Of a stretch of 64,000 bases of DNA, positions 52,386 to 62,401 are shown piece after piece. The stretch's first letter is position 1, and each line of letters starts with the position of its first letter. The translations under genes and the position numbers were made by a program. The notes under the pieces are model-generated. The model was not told the DNA's origin. It worked only from the letters and a program-made list of their open reading frames with translations, and made no database searches. Source of the DNA: Deltaproteobacteria bacterium (GTDB lineage Bacteria; Desulfobacterota; GWC2-55-46); assembly GCA_015075075.1 (NCBI GenBank), contig JABTVA010000007.1, positions 1 through 64,000 on the forward strand. Reading direction: 5' to 3'.

Positions 52386-52566
52386 TAAAACCTTTCTACA
52401 GAAAGTTTCCCCCCAAAAGTTTTTTCAGCATCCTGCTAAAAAGAAGCGGGAGGGGCCGGCGGGCCCCAGCTTCCTTCCTTTAAAATAATCCATAAGCCAA
52501 GGAGCGCCCCTGAAGGCAAAGGCCTGATTTTGCCGGGCGCTTTTCGGGTTTGCAGGGGTTCGATTC

Positions 52567-53458
52567 ATGGGTCTCTATTTCAAAAAGGCTGCCATCATCG
52601 GAGTCGGGCTCATCGGCGGCTCCCTTGCCATGGTCTTGAGGCAAAAGGGGATAGCCTCCGAGATAGTCGGCATAGGGAGGGGCCTTAAGAACCTCGAAGC
52701 GGCCAAACGGCTCGGGGTAGTGGACTCGTTCACTACCGACCCCGTTCATGGCGTAAGGGGCGCAGGCCTCGTGGTCGTCGCGGTCCCGGTATTGAAGATA
52801 GCCGAGACGGTCAGGAACGCGGCTCCGGGGCTCGAGCCCGGCTGCATAGTAACCGACGCCGGGAGCGTAAAGGGCGCCGTTATCAGGGAAGTCGCGCCCT
52901 TCATGCCAAAAGGCGTGCATTTCGTCCCCGGCCATCCCATAGCCGGGACAGAGCACTCTGGCGTCGAGGCCGCCTTCCCGGAGCTGTATATCGACAGGAA
53001 GTGCATACTCACCCCGCGCCCGAGACGGACAGGGACGCCCTCGAAAAAGTGAAGGCCGTGTAGGGGCGGCAGGCTCGACGGTAGTCGTCATGGACGCGCT
53101 CGCGCATGACATGATATTCGCCGCCGTAAGCCACCTCCCGCACATGATAGCCTACACTCTCGTGAACGCGGTCGCTGACATGGAAGAGGCGTCCGGCGCT
53201 GACGTAATAAGCTACTCGGCTGGCGGGTTCAAGGACTTCACCCGGATTGCCTCGAGCTCCCCGGAGATGTGGAGCGACATCTGCGCCATGAACCGGGCGG
53301 AGATACTGAAGGCCATAGACGGCTTTACCGGCAGGCTCGGGAGGCTCCGGGCCCTCATCGAGAAGGGCGACCAGGGGAACCTCAGGGCCGAGTTCGAGAG
53401 GGCAAAGGGCATAAGGGACTCCCTTGTGAAAGGCGCCCTGAGAGGAGAAAAGGAGTGA
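52567..53458 (+). CDS. tyrA: Prephenate dehydrogenase, frameshifted
   Basis: NAD(P)-dependent oxidative decarboxylation of prephenate to 4-hydroxyphenylpyruvate for tyrosine. The first frame has the Rossmann motif IIGVGLIGGSLAMVLR (about 10-25), DAGSVKGAV and FVPGHPIAGTEHSGVEAAFP. The frame is lost between about 53025 and 53085. The second frame resumes at DALAHDMIFAAVSHLPHMIA and ends with SYSAGGFKDFTRIASSSPEM and a helical tail at 53458. Two indels in the span ILTPRPETDRDALEKVKAVW-like would restore a protein of about 296 residues. Its stop overlaps the aroA start. Confidence 0.9.
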
Positions 53459-54774
53459 TACAGGCAAAGGACATATTCTCCGGGACCGAACGCGTGCTCC
53501 CGGGTGGCGGCTTGAAGGGCGAGATAACAGTCCCAGGCGACAAGTCCATATCCCACAGGGCCGTCATACTCGGGTCCATAGCCGAAGGCCCGACCGAGAT
53601 AGAAGGCTTTCTCGAAGGCGAGGACAACCTTTCGACAATCGAGGCCTTCCGGCTCATGGGCGTCGGCATAGAAAGGGACGGCGGAAGGGTAAGCGTTCTC
53701 GGCAGGGGGATCGAAGGCCTCTCGGAGCCGGATGACGTCATAAACGCCGGGAACTCGGGGACCACAACGAGGCTCCTCCTGGGGCTACTTGCCGGCAGGC
53801 CCTTCTTTTCAGCCATAACCGGCGACGCGTCGCTCAGGAAGCGGCCTATGAAGAGGGTAGTCGACCCGCTCCGTAAGATGGGCGCGTTAATAACAGGAAG
53901 AAATGACGGCGGGCTTCTTCCCATAGCCGTCTTCGGGAGGAGGCTCAAGGGCATCGAATACAGGACGCCCGTTGCCAGCGCGCAGCTTAAGTCCGCGCTT
54001 CTCCTGGCGGGCCTTTCCGCGGACGGCGAGACCGTCATCGAGGAGCCGGAGAAGAGCCGCGACCATACCGAAAGGATGCTCGAGCTCTTCGGCGCGGACA
54101 TAAAGAGCTCCGGCAATGCGGTCTCCCTCAAGTCGACAAACCGCCTCAAGGGGTGTAAAATAATTGTACCCGGGGACATCTCGTCAGCCGCTTTCTTTCT
54201 GACAGGAGCAGCTCTCGCGCCAGGGTCGGAACTCCTTATCCGCCAGGTCGGCATAAACCCCCCCAGGGTCGGAATTATCGACCTCCTCCGAAAGATGGGC
54301 GGCTCGATAGAGGTGGACGCCGGAAGCGTTGCTTCCGGCGAGCCGGCGGGGAATATCCTTGTCAGGGGCTCGCGCCTCCGCGGAGTCGAGATAACGGGGC
54401 CCGAGCTCCTCCCGGCCATAGACGAGTTCCCGATACTGTGCGTTGCCGCGGCATTCGCCGAGGGCACGACAAGGATAAGCGGCGCAATGGAGCTCAGGGT
54501 AAAGGAGAGCGACAGGATAGCCGCAATGTCCGAGTGCCTCTCGGCCATCGGCGTCCGTAATACCGAGACTGAAGACGGCATGATAATCGAGGGCACTGGC
54601 GGGAAGAGGGCCAGGGGCGGCTCGATAAGGAGCAGGGGGGACCACAGGATAGCGATGGCAATGGCGATAGCGGCCCTAATGACCGAGGAGGGCGTGAATA
54701 TCGAAGGCGCGGGGAGCGTGGACGTCTCCTTCCCGGGGTTCTTCGGGCTCTTAGGCAGGACGAGGGTCGGATGA
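53455..54774 (+). CDS. aroA: 3-phosphoshikimate 1-carboxyvinyltransferase (EPSP synthase)
   Basis: Joins PEP and shikimate 3-phosphate, the sixth step of the shikimate pathway. The 439-residue protein has GEITVPGDKSISHRAVILGS (about 23-42), NAGNSGTTTRLLLGLL, the RPMKRVVDPLRKMGA segment and the C-terminal ESDRIAAMSECL and GDHRIAMAMAIAA. The start is GTG 53455, overlapping the tyrA TGA, with AGAGGAG 12 bases upstream; the frame is open further back but not conserved. The stop overlaps cmk (ATGA). Confidence 0.95.
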   Translation: MIQAKDIFSGTERVLPGGGLKGEITVPGDKSISHRAVILGSIAEGPTEIEGFLEGEDNLSTIEAFRLMGVGIERDGGRVSVLGRGIEGLSEPDDVINAGNSGTTTRLLLGLLAGRPFFSAITGDASLRKRPMKRVVDPLRKMGALITGRNDGGLLPIAVFGRRLKGIEYRTPVASAQLKSALLLAGLSADGETVIEEPEKSRDHTERMLELFGADIKSSGNAVSLKSTNRLKGCKIIVPGDISSAAFFLTGAALAPGSELLIRQVGINPPRVGIIDLLRKMGGSIEVDAGSVASGEPAGNILVRGSRLRGVEITGPELLPAIDEFPILCVAAAFAEGTTRISGAMELRVKESDRIAAMSECLSAIGVRNTETEDGMIIEGTGGKRARGGSIRSRGDHRIAMAMAIAALMTEEGVNIEGAGSVDVSFPGFFGLLGRTRVG

Positions 54775-55454
54775 AGCGGGGGCCGGTCATAGCCATAGAC
54801 GGCCCGGGCGGGGTCGGGAAGACGACGGTATCGAAGAAGGTCGCCGAGAAGCTCGGCTTTACCTACGTCAATACCGGCGCGATGTACCGGGCGCTCGCGC
54901 TCGCGGCAAAGGAGTCGTGGGTCGACCTTTCGAGCGACGCTGTCCTGAAGGACTTCTGCACGGGCATAGACTTCAGGTACGATACCGGGAGCGGCAGGGT
55001 GGCGGTAGACGGGGTCGATTATACAGAGAGGCTCTGGACGCAGGAGGCGGGCGAGCTGGCATCGAAGGTGTCAGTGAAAAAGTCGGTGCGCGAGTTCCTC
55101 GTCTCTTACCAGAGGGGCATCGGCGAGGCTGGCCGGGTCGTAATGGAAGGAAGGGACATCGGCACCGCCGTATTCCCTGACGCTGACGTAAAGATATTCC
55201 TCGACGCCTCCCCTGAGATACGGGCCGAGAGGCGCCGCCTCGAGCTTATGGAAAAGGGCGCTCAAGCGGCAAAGGAAGTCGGCAGGGAACTCGAAGAGAG
55301 GGACAGGCGCGACACCGAGCGTGCGGTCTCTCCGCTCAAGATGGCGGACGACGCCGTAATGGTAGATACAGGCGCGATGGGCATTGAAGAAGTCGTGAAG
55401 CAGGTCGTAAACGTAATAAATGAAAGGTTGAGGATTGGAGATACTCGTAGCTAA
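54771..55454 (+). CDS. cmk: Cytidylate kinase
   Basis: Phosphorylates CMP and dCMP. The 227-residue protein has the P-loop IDGPGGVGKTTVSKKVA (about 9-25), NTGAMYRALAL, the substrate-binding VMEGRDIGTAVFPDADVKIF and the lid helix RAERRRLE. It overlaps aroA by 4 bases and ispH by 20 bases. The order aroA-cmk-ispH-rpsA is widely conserved. Confidence 0.96.
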   Translation: MKRGPVIAIDGPGGVGKTTVSKKVAEKLGFTYVNTGAMYRALALAAKESWVDLSSDAVLKDFCTGIDFRYDTGSGRVAVDGVDYTERLWTQEAGELASKVSVKKSVREFLVSYQRGIGEAGRVVMEGRDIGTAVFPDADVKIFLDASPEIRAERRRLELMEKGAQAAKEVGRELEERDRRDTERAVSPLKMADDAVMVDTGAMGIEEVVKQVVNVINERLRIGDTRS

Positions 55455-56283
55455 ATCGTCGGGCTTCTGCTTCGGCGTAAAGAGGGCCATAAACATGGCC
55501 GGCAAATGCGCCTCTGACGAGAAAAAAGGGGACGGCATACATACGCTGGGCCCGATAATCCACAACCCCCAGGTCGTAAAGATGCTGGAGGAGTCACGGG
55601 TCTATGCGAAAAACGACCTTTCCGAGATAGACTCTGGTACGGTCATAATAAGGTCCCACGGCGTGACCTTCGAGGAATACAAGGAGGCGAGGGAAAAGGG
55701 GCTGAATATCGTTGACGCCACCTGCCCCTTTGTCAAGACCGCCCAGGAGCTCGTCTCCCGCCTTACCGACGAAGGCTACCAGGTCATAGTGGCCGGGGAA
55801 AAGGACCACCCGGAGGTCAAGGGGCTAATGAGCTACGGCGACAACAAGGTGCGGGTCGTAAGCGGCATAGCCGAGCTCGTGGACATGCCGAGGGTTTCAA
55901 AGCTCGGCATAGTCGCGCAGACCACGCTACGGATGGAGATGCTCGAAGATATTGTCAGTTTCTGTTTACACAAGGCTTCGGAACTGAAAGTATTCAACAC
56001 CATATGTAACGCCACCTCGACAAGGCAGACCGAGAGCGCCGCGCTCGCCAAGGAGGTCGATGTCATGGTGGTAGTGGGCGGAAAGAATAGCGCCAATACG
56101 AGGAGGCTTGCCGAGGTCTGCAGGGCCATACGGCCCGAGACTTATCATATCGAGACGGCTTCCGAATTGTGCCCCGAATGGTTCGATGGAAAAAGGCGCG
56201 CGGGGGTCACTTCCGGGGCCTCGACCCCAGAGTGGCTGATAGAGGAGGTAGTTTTGCGGATGAAGGAGATTTCCTCGAAATGA
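55435..56283 (+). CDS. ispH: 4-hydroxy-3-methylbut-2-enyl diphosphate reductase
   Basis: Last enzyme of the MEP isoprenoid pathway, making IPP and DMAPP, with an oxygen-sensitive Fe-S cluster. The 282-residue protein carries the three cluster cysteines in SGFCFGVKRAI (Cys12), DATCPFVK (about 98) and NTICNATSTRQ (about 190). It also has GPIIHNPQVV, SHGV and TSGASTPEWLI. The start is a TTG at 55435 inside the cmk 3' end. The presence of IspH shows that this organism uses the MEP route. Confidence 0.95.
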   Translation: MEILVAKSSGFCFGVKRAINMAGKCASDEKKGDGIHTLGPIIHNPQVVKMLEESRVYAKNDLSEIDSGTVIIRSHGVTFEEYKEAREKGLNIVDATCPFVKTAQELVSRLTDEGYQVIVAGEKDHPEVKGLMSYGDNKVRVVSGIAELVDMPRVSKLGIVAQTTLRMEMLEDIVSFCLHKASELKVFNTICNATSTRQTESAALAKEVDVMVVVGGKNSANTRRLAEVCRAIRPETYHIETASELCPEWFDGKRRAGVTSGASTPEWLIEEVVLRMKEISSK

Positions 56284-56284
56284 T

Positions 56285-56313
56285 TTGCACTTTGAAACGC
56301 TGTATGATATGGT
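56285..56313 (+). promoter_or_regulatory. Possible promoter for rpsA
   Basis: TTGCAC (56285-56290), 17 bases, TATGGT (56308-56313), in the 71-base AT-rich gap before rpsA. GGGGAGG follows as the rpsA ribosome-binding site. Confidence 0.35.
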
Positions 56314-56354
56314 TTTTATTCAAAGAATAAGAGCAGGGGAGGATCGGCATCTAA

Positions 56355-57980
56355 ATGATAGGGAGAGAGGAAAAATCCCGCGCGGGTGATACTTCCAGGT
56401 CGGATTTCGAGGAGCTTTTCGAAAGCCGGCTCAAGGAGCTCCAGGAAGGGGATATCACCAGGGGCAGGGTCGTCCAGATAACCCAGGACTCTGTCATGAT
56501 AGACATCGGGTACAAGTCCGAGGGGCAGGTGCCGCTGCGGGAGTTCCTTGACAAGGACGGGCAGCCCACCATCAAGGTCGGGGACGAGGTCGCCGTGCTC
56601 ATAGAAAGGCGCGAGGACGAGAACGGCATCGTCCGCCTCTCCAAGGCAAAGGCCGATCATTTCAAGGTCTGGGACAGGATAGTCGAGGCCTGCGAAAAGG
56701 GCGAGCCCATGGAGGGCACCATCTCCCAGCGGATAAAAGGCGGCTTTTACGCGGACATAGAAGGGGTTACGGCCTTTCTGCCGGGCTCACAGGTCGACCT
56801 TAAGCCCGTAAGGAACCCGGACAAGCTCATAGGCCAGAAGTTCAAGTTCAGGGTGCTCAAATATAACAGGCGCAAAAACAACGTCATCGTCTCAAGGAGG
56901 GTGCTCCTCGAAGAGGAGAGGGAGGTCCTCCGGAAGACCACCCTCGAGACCCTCGCCGAGGGCGCGGTCATCGAGGGGACGGTAAAGAACATAACCGACT
57001 ACGGCGCCTTCATCGACCTCGGGGGCATAGACGGGCTCGTGCACCTCACGGACCTGTCCTGGGGCAAGGTCACCCACCCTTCGCAGCTCCTGAAGATCGG
57101 CGACACCGTGAAGGTTATGGTATTGAAGTTCAACAGGGAGGAGAACAAGATATCCCTCGGCATGAAGCAGACGGTCGAGGACCCCTGGATAAAGGCGGGG
57201 GAGAAGTTCTCGCCCGGCACCCGGACCGCCGGCACAGTCGTCAACATCACCGACTACGGCGCCTTCGTCGAGCTCGAGCCGGGGCTCGAAGGGCTGGTGC
57301 ACATCTCCGAGATGTCATGGACCAAGCTCAAGCACCCCTCGCAGAAGGTCAAGGTAGGGGACAGGATAGAGGTCGAGGTCCTTGACCTCGACCCCGCAAG
57401 CAAGAGGATATCCCTGGGCATGAAACAGACCGAGTCCAACCCGTGGATAGAGGCGGAGGCACGCTATCCCAAGGGCTCCAGGGTCTCGGGGGTCGTCATG
57501 AACATAACCGATTTCGGCGCCTTCATCGGCATAGAGGAAGGGATCGACGGCCTCGTCCATATATCCGACCTCTCCTGGAAAAAGGTGAAGCACCCCTCGG
57601 AGCTCTTCAGGAAGGGGCAGGAGGTCGAGGCCGTGGTGCTCAACATAGACGCCGCCAACAGGAGGTTCTCCCTCTCGACCAAGCTCCTTGAGAAAAACCC
57701 CTGGCAGGGCGTCGAGGAGCGCTACAAGCCCGGCATGATAGTGGACGGCAGGGTGACGAGTGTCGCCGACTTCGGCGCTTTCGTCGAGCTCGAGGCCGGG
57801 CTCGAAGGGCTGGTGCACGTATCGGAATTGAGCCGCGGCAAAAAGCGCGGTGCGGACATAAAGGAAGGAGACATCGTCGAGGTCGAGGTCCTTAACGTGG
57901 ACCCCGAGGACAACAAGATCGGCCTCTCCGTAAGGGAGATAAAGGTCCAGGCCGAGCAGGCGCGTGAAGGTAATCCCTGA
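56355..57980 (+). CDS. rpsA: 30S ribosomal protein S1
   Basis: Binds mRNA on the 30S subunit and helps start translation of structured messages. The 541-residue protein holds six S1 (OB-fold) repeats. Repeats 3-6 are very alike, each with a KVTHPSQ- or KVKHPSE-like block (KHPSQKVKVGDRIEVEVLDL, KHPSELFRKGQEVEAVVLNI) and ISLGMKQT; the first two (GDITRGRVVQITQDSVMIDI and PMEGTISQRIKGGFYADIEG) are more divergent, as in E. coli S1. Its TGA overlaps the sppA ATG (TGATG). Confidence 0.97.
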   Translation: MIGREEKSRAGDTSRSDFEELFESRLKELQEGDITRGRVVQITQDSVMIDIGYKSEGQVPLREFLDKDGQPTIKVGDEVAVLIERREDENGIVRLSKAKADHFKVWDRIVEACEKGEPMEGTISQRIKGGFYADIEGVTAFLPGSQVDLKPVRNPDKLIGQKFKFRVLKYNRRKNNVIVSRRVLLEEEREVLRKTTLETLAEGAVIEGTVKNITDYGAFIDLGGIDGLVHLTDLSWGKVTHPSQLLKIGDTVKVMVLKFNREENKISLGMKQTVEDPWIKAGEKFSPGTRTAGTVVNITDYGAFVELEPGLEGLVHISEMSWTKLKHPSQKVKVGDRIEVEVLDLDPASKRISLGMKQTESNPWIEAEARYPKGSRVSGVVMNITDFGAFIGIEEGIDGLVHISDLSWKKVKHPSELFRKGQEVEAVVLNIDAANRRFSLSTKLLEKNPWQGVEERYKPGMIVDGRVTSVADFGAFVELEAGLEGLVHVSELSRGKKRGADIKEGDIVEVEVLNVDPEDNKIGLSVREIKVQAEQAREGNP

Positions 57981-58867
57981 TGCCCGGGCGGAAAGGGGAG
58001 TTCCTGAGGAACCTCCTTGCGGCCTTCGGGGCCGTCTTCATAGCCGTAATACTCATCTCCATAGCCGTGGGCGTCATCGCTGGACGGGGCATAGGCGCTG
58101 ACAAGGTAGCGGTAGTGGAACTCGACGGCATACTCGCCGAACCGAACGATTTCACCAGAGAGCTGCGCGAGCTCGGGGAAAGGGAAGACGTAAAGGCCGT
58201 GGTGCTCCGCATAGATTCGCCGGGCGGCGCGGTGGGGCCCTCGCAGGAGATACACAGGGAGATAGAGCGGCTAAGAAAAACTAAGACGGTAGTCGCCTCG
58301 ATGGGCACTATCGCCGCCTCGGGCGGGTACTACGCGGCGGTCGCGGCCCATAAGATTGTCGCCAACCCGGGGACCATAACGGGCTCGATAGGCGTCATAA
58401 TAGAGTTTTTCAACGTGCAGGAGCTCCTCGGGAAGCTCGGCCTCAAGGGGTATGTCGTCAAGAGCGGCAGGTTCAAGGACGTAGGCTCGCCGCTGCGCGA
58501 GATGGACGAGGAGGAAAGAGAGCTCCTCCAATCGGTCATAGACGACGTTAACAGCCAGTTCGTGGAGGCCGTTGCCGAGGGCAGGGGGCTCGCACCCGAG
58601 GCCGTAAAGAGGCTCGCGGACGGCCGGATATTCACGGGCGCGCAGGCCAAGGCAGCAGGGCTCGTGGACGAGCTCGGCGGCCTCCATGACGCCATAGAGC
58701 TCGGCGCCCGCCTTGCAGGGATCGAAGGCGAACCCGAGGTGATATATCCGAGGAAGAAGAGCGTCGGCTTCTGGAAGGCGTTGATGGGGGAGGCTTCGGT
58801 GGACAAGCTCACCGAGCTCCTTTCAGGCCTTAGGTTGATGTATCTCATGCCAAATCCAGCCAGGTAA
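57980..58867 (+). CDS. sppA: Signal peptide peptidase SppA (36K type)
   Basis: Membrane-bound serine protease that degrades cleaved signal peptides. The 295-residue single-domain form has one N-terminal helix (LLAAFGAVFIAVILISIAVG), the oxyanion region VLRIDSPGGAVGPSQEI, the nucleophile serine in GTIAASGGYYAA (about 112-123) and the general-base lysine in YVVKSGRFKDVGSPLREM. It is translationally coupled to rpsA and followed after 18 bases by ihfB. Confidence 0.93.
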   Translation: MPGRKGEFLRNLLAAFGAVFIAVILISIAVGVIAGRGIGADKVAVVELDGILAEPNDFTRELRELGEREDVKAVVLRIDSPGGAVGPSQEIHREIERLRKTKTVVASMGTIAASGGYYAAVAAHKIVANPGTITGSIGVIIEFFNVQELLGKLGLKGYVVKSGRFKDVGSPLREMDEEERELLQSVIDDVNSQFVEAVAEGRGLAPEAVKRLADGRIFTGAQAKAAGLVDELGGLHDAIELGARLAGIEGEPEVIYPRKKSVGFWKALMGEASVDKLTELLSGLRLMYLMPNPAR

Positions 58868-58885
58868 AAGGAGGCAGAAAGCAAC

Positions 58886-59170
58886 ATGACCAAGAGTGAG
58901 CTGATCGAGGCCGTAGCCGCAAAGATCACCAACTTCTCGAGGAGGGACGTGGAGATAATCGTCGACACCCTGTTCGAGTCAATGGCCCAGAGCCTGTCAA
59001 AGGGCGACAAGGTGGAGATACGCGGGTTCGGCAGCTTCAAGATCAAGGAACGCGACGGCCGGCAGGGCCGCAACCCCAAGTCAGGCGAGAACATCTTCAT
59101 CGACGCCAAGAAGGTGCCCTTCTTCAAGGCCGGCAAGGAGATACGGGAAAGGATAAACGACGGGAACTGA
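58886..59170 (+). CDS. ihfB: Integration host factor beta / HU-family DNA-bending protein
   Basis: A 94-residue nucleoid protein with the HU/IHF fold. It starts MTKSELIEAVAAKI, has IEIRGFGSF-type EIRGFGSFKI and the DNA-arm GRNPKSGENIFIDAKKVPFF. The MTKSELIE start and the position after rpsA favour IhfB over HU. IHF works with sigma-54 promoters, one of which is proposed upstream of spoVG in this window. AGGAGGCAG precedes the ATG, and the stop overlaps the next start by one base. Confidence 0.88.
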   Translation: MTKSELIEAVAAKITNFSRRDVEIIVDTLFESMAQSLSKGDKVEIRGFGSFKIKERDGRQGRNPKSGENIFIDAKKVPFFKAGKEIRERINDGN

Positions 59171-59652
59171 TGAAACGCCTGTGGGCCCCCTGGCGCCTCG
59201 AATACGTCAAGTCAGGCAAGGAGAAGGGCTGCGTATTCTGCAAGGCCGGGACCTGCAGGCCCGGAGAGGGGCTTCTCCTGTACAGTGGAAGGCATTCCCT
59301 GGCCGTGCTGAACAAATACCCCTACAATAACGGCCACCTCATGGTAGCGCCCCTCCGCCACGTCCCGGATATCGAGTCCCTTACGGGAGAAGAATCGGCT
59401 GATATCTTCCGCCTCCTGGCCCATTCCACGAGGATACTCACGGAATCAATGGCCCCCGGCGGCTTCAACATAGGCATGAACATAGGGAAGGCGGCAGGGG
59501 CGGGAATAGACGACCACCTTCATTTGCACGTCGTGCCCAGGTGGCCGGGCGACGCCAACTTCATGCCGGTCCTCGCCGACGTAAAGGTCATGCCGGAACA
59601 CCTCACGGACACCCTCGCAAGGCTACTCCCGCACTACCAATCCATAGGCTGA
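59170..59652 (+). CDS. HIT-family nucleotide hydrolase / AP4A phosphorylase-like
   Basis: A 160-residue histidine-triad protein. It starts LWAPWRLEYV with a CVFCKAG cysteine pair (Zn-binding in this subfamily), has NKYPYNNGHLMVAPLRHV, and ends with the triad DDHLHLHVVPRW (about 116-127), whose middle His is the nucleophile. The LWAPWR...C-x2-C start is typical of the HIT subgroup related to AP4A phosphorylases. It follows ihfB directly; substrate is not certain. Confidence 0.9.
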   Translation: MKRLWAPWRLEYVKSGKEKGCVFCKAGTCRPGEGLLLYSGRHSLAVLNKYPYNNGHLMVAPLRHVPDIESLTGEESADIFRLLAHSTRILTESMAPGGFNIGMNIGKAAGAGIDDHLHLHVVPRWPGDANFMPVLADVKVMPEHLTDTLARLLPHYQSIG

Positions 59653-59692
59653 AAAAGCCCGAAACGCTACGGAAAAGACCGCCAAAAAAGGC

Positions 59693-59721
59693 TTGACAAA
59701 AACCCCTTCTTGTCCTACACT
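59693..59721 (+). promoter_or_regulatory. Consensus sigma-70 promoter for the idh-acl operon
   Basis: TTGACA (59693-59698), a 17-base spacer, TACACT (59716-59721). Transcription would start near 59728, about 90 bases before the ZTP riboswitch core. Confidence 0.7.
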
Positions 59722-59746
59722 TCTCAAGCCTTAGAGATAGGCCTGA

Positions 59747-59815
59747 CAGTTCGCTAAAAAACTTTTGGGAGAAACTTTTTACAAAAAGGTCCTCTCAAAG
59801 AATTTCAGCGAACTG
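59747..59815. repeat. Hairpin repeat related to the ends of the 52103 element
   Basis: 69 bases bounded by CAGTTCGCT and AGCGAACTG. The left part (GCTAAAAAACTTTTGGGAGA, then AACTTTTTACAAAAAGGT) matches the terminal repeats at 52103 and 52385. It lies between the promoter and the riboswitch and would be in the idh leader RNA. Confidence 0.55.
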
Positions 59816-59820
59816 CAGGT

Positions 59821-59903
59821 CAAAATCCCGTAACTGACGGAATAAAGGTGGGCACCACCGGGGAGCGGGGTTTCCGAATATGAAAGCCGACCGTCTGGGC
59901 AAT
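59821..59903 (+). ncRNA. ZTP (pfl-type) riboswitch aptamer
   Basis: All parts of the ZTP/ZMP-sensing consensus are present in order. P1 pairs AAATCCCG (59823-59830) with CGGGGTTT (59866-59873). The conserved TAACTGACGG follows P1. P2 is GGTGG/CCACC (59847-59851, 59855-59859), then the invariant GGGGAGC (59860-59866). The 3' subdomain GCCGACCGTCTGGGCA closes it (to about 59901). This RNA class senses AICAR phosphates (ZMP, ZTP), signals of 10-formyl-folate shortage, and usually controls purine or one-carbon genes. Here the next gene is isocitrate dehydrogenase, 162 bases beyond the terminator. Confidence 0.85.
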
Positions 59904-59950
59904 CGACTCGGGTTTTGAAGACCCGCATCTTTTGCCTTGGCGGTTTTTTT
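59891..59950 (+). terminator. Riboswitch-overlapping intrinsic terminator
   Basis: CCGTCTGGGCAA (59891-59902), part of the aptamer's conserved 3' subdomain, can pair with TTGCCTTGGCGG (59932-59943) with one mismatch and two G-U pairs. An inner hairpin CGGGT/ACCCG lies in the loop and seven T (59944-59950) follow. Aptamer folding and this terminator exclude each other, so ligand binding should allow read-through (an ON switch). Confidence 0.8.
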
Positions 59951-60111
59951 ATGCCGCGCCCGGGTGTGGCGGGGCCGAGTCCGAACGGACCAGCCCGGAA
60001 GCAGACTCTTTGACAACCGCTTGCGATAGCGAGAGAACTCAGAAAAACCTGTTATTACAGGACCACATACAGTATTATCTTAAAACCTTTCAGAAGGAAC
60101 AGGAGGATACA

Positions 60112-62314
<2,203 letters not shown>

Positions 62315-62337
62315 AAACCTGGCCGATATAAATACCG

Positions 62338-62369
62338 GGCCGCCCCCGGGATTTATTGCGGGGGCGGCC
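62338..62369 (+). promoter_or_regulatory. Stable hairpin between idh and aclB
   Basis: Perfect 10-base stem GGCCGCCCCC (62338-62347) and GGGGGCGGCC (62360-62369) with a 12-base loop, 24 bases after the idh stop and 33 bases before aclB. There is no T-run, so it is more likely a processing or mRNA-stability element, or a weak terminator, than an efficient stop. Confidence 0.5.
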
Positions 62370-62401
62370 ATCAACCCTATCGGCAAAGAACGGAGGTAGT
62401 T

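Larger units (their letters stand above)
52103..52437. repeat. 335-base element with 53-base terminal inverted repeats
   Basis: The left end (52103-52155, AGCGGGATACTGAAAAAAAA...) and the inverted right end (52385-52437, AGCAGGATGCTGAAAAAACT...) match over 53 bases with about a dozen differences. Between them are a 12-base stem GCCGATGGATGC/GCATCCATCGG around 52157-52220, an intrinsic terminator for the minus strand, and a multi-stem region. A partial copy of the end sequence lies at 59747. It fills the aroF-tyrA gap; the left end overlaps the aroF stop. No transposase. Confidence 0.65.

Noticed and set aside
52141-52440. Known riboswitch class in the aroF-tyrA gap
   Set aside because: From memory, no T-box, TPP, SAM, cobalamin, purine, ZTP, glycine, fluoride or c-di-GMP consensus could be fitted on either strand. 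Left as an unassigned structured element.
57030-57900. Repeats in rpsA as a recent internal duplication
   Set aside because: Near-repeated S1 domains are normal for ribosomal protein S1.
59951-60013. Short frame MPRPGVAGPSPNGPARKQTL just after the ZTP riboswitch
   Set aside because: No ribosome-binding site at the right distance apart from the terminator, low-complexity composition, and no recognisable family. Not taken as the riboswitch target.
62338-62369. The idh-aclB hairpin as an intrinsic terminator
   Set aside because: The stem is perfect, but no T-run follows, and aclB has its own ribosome-binding site in close downstream spacing with no promoter seen between.
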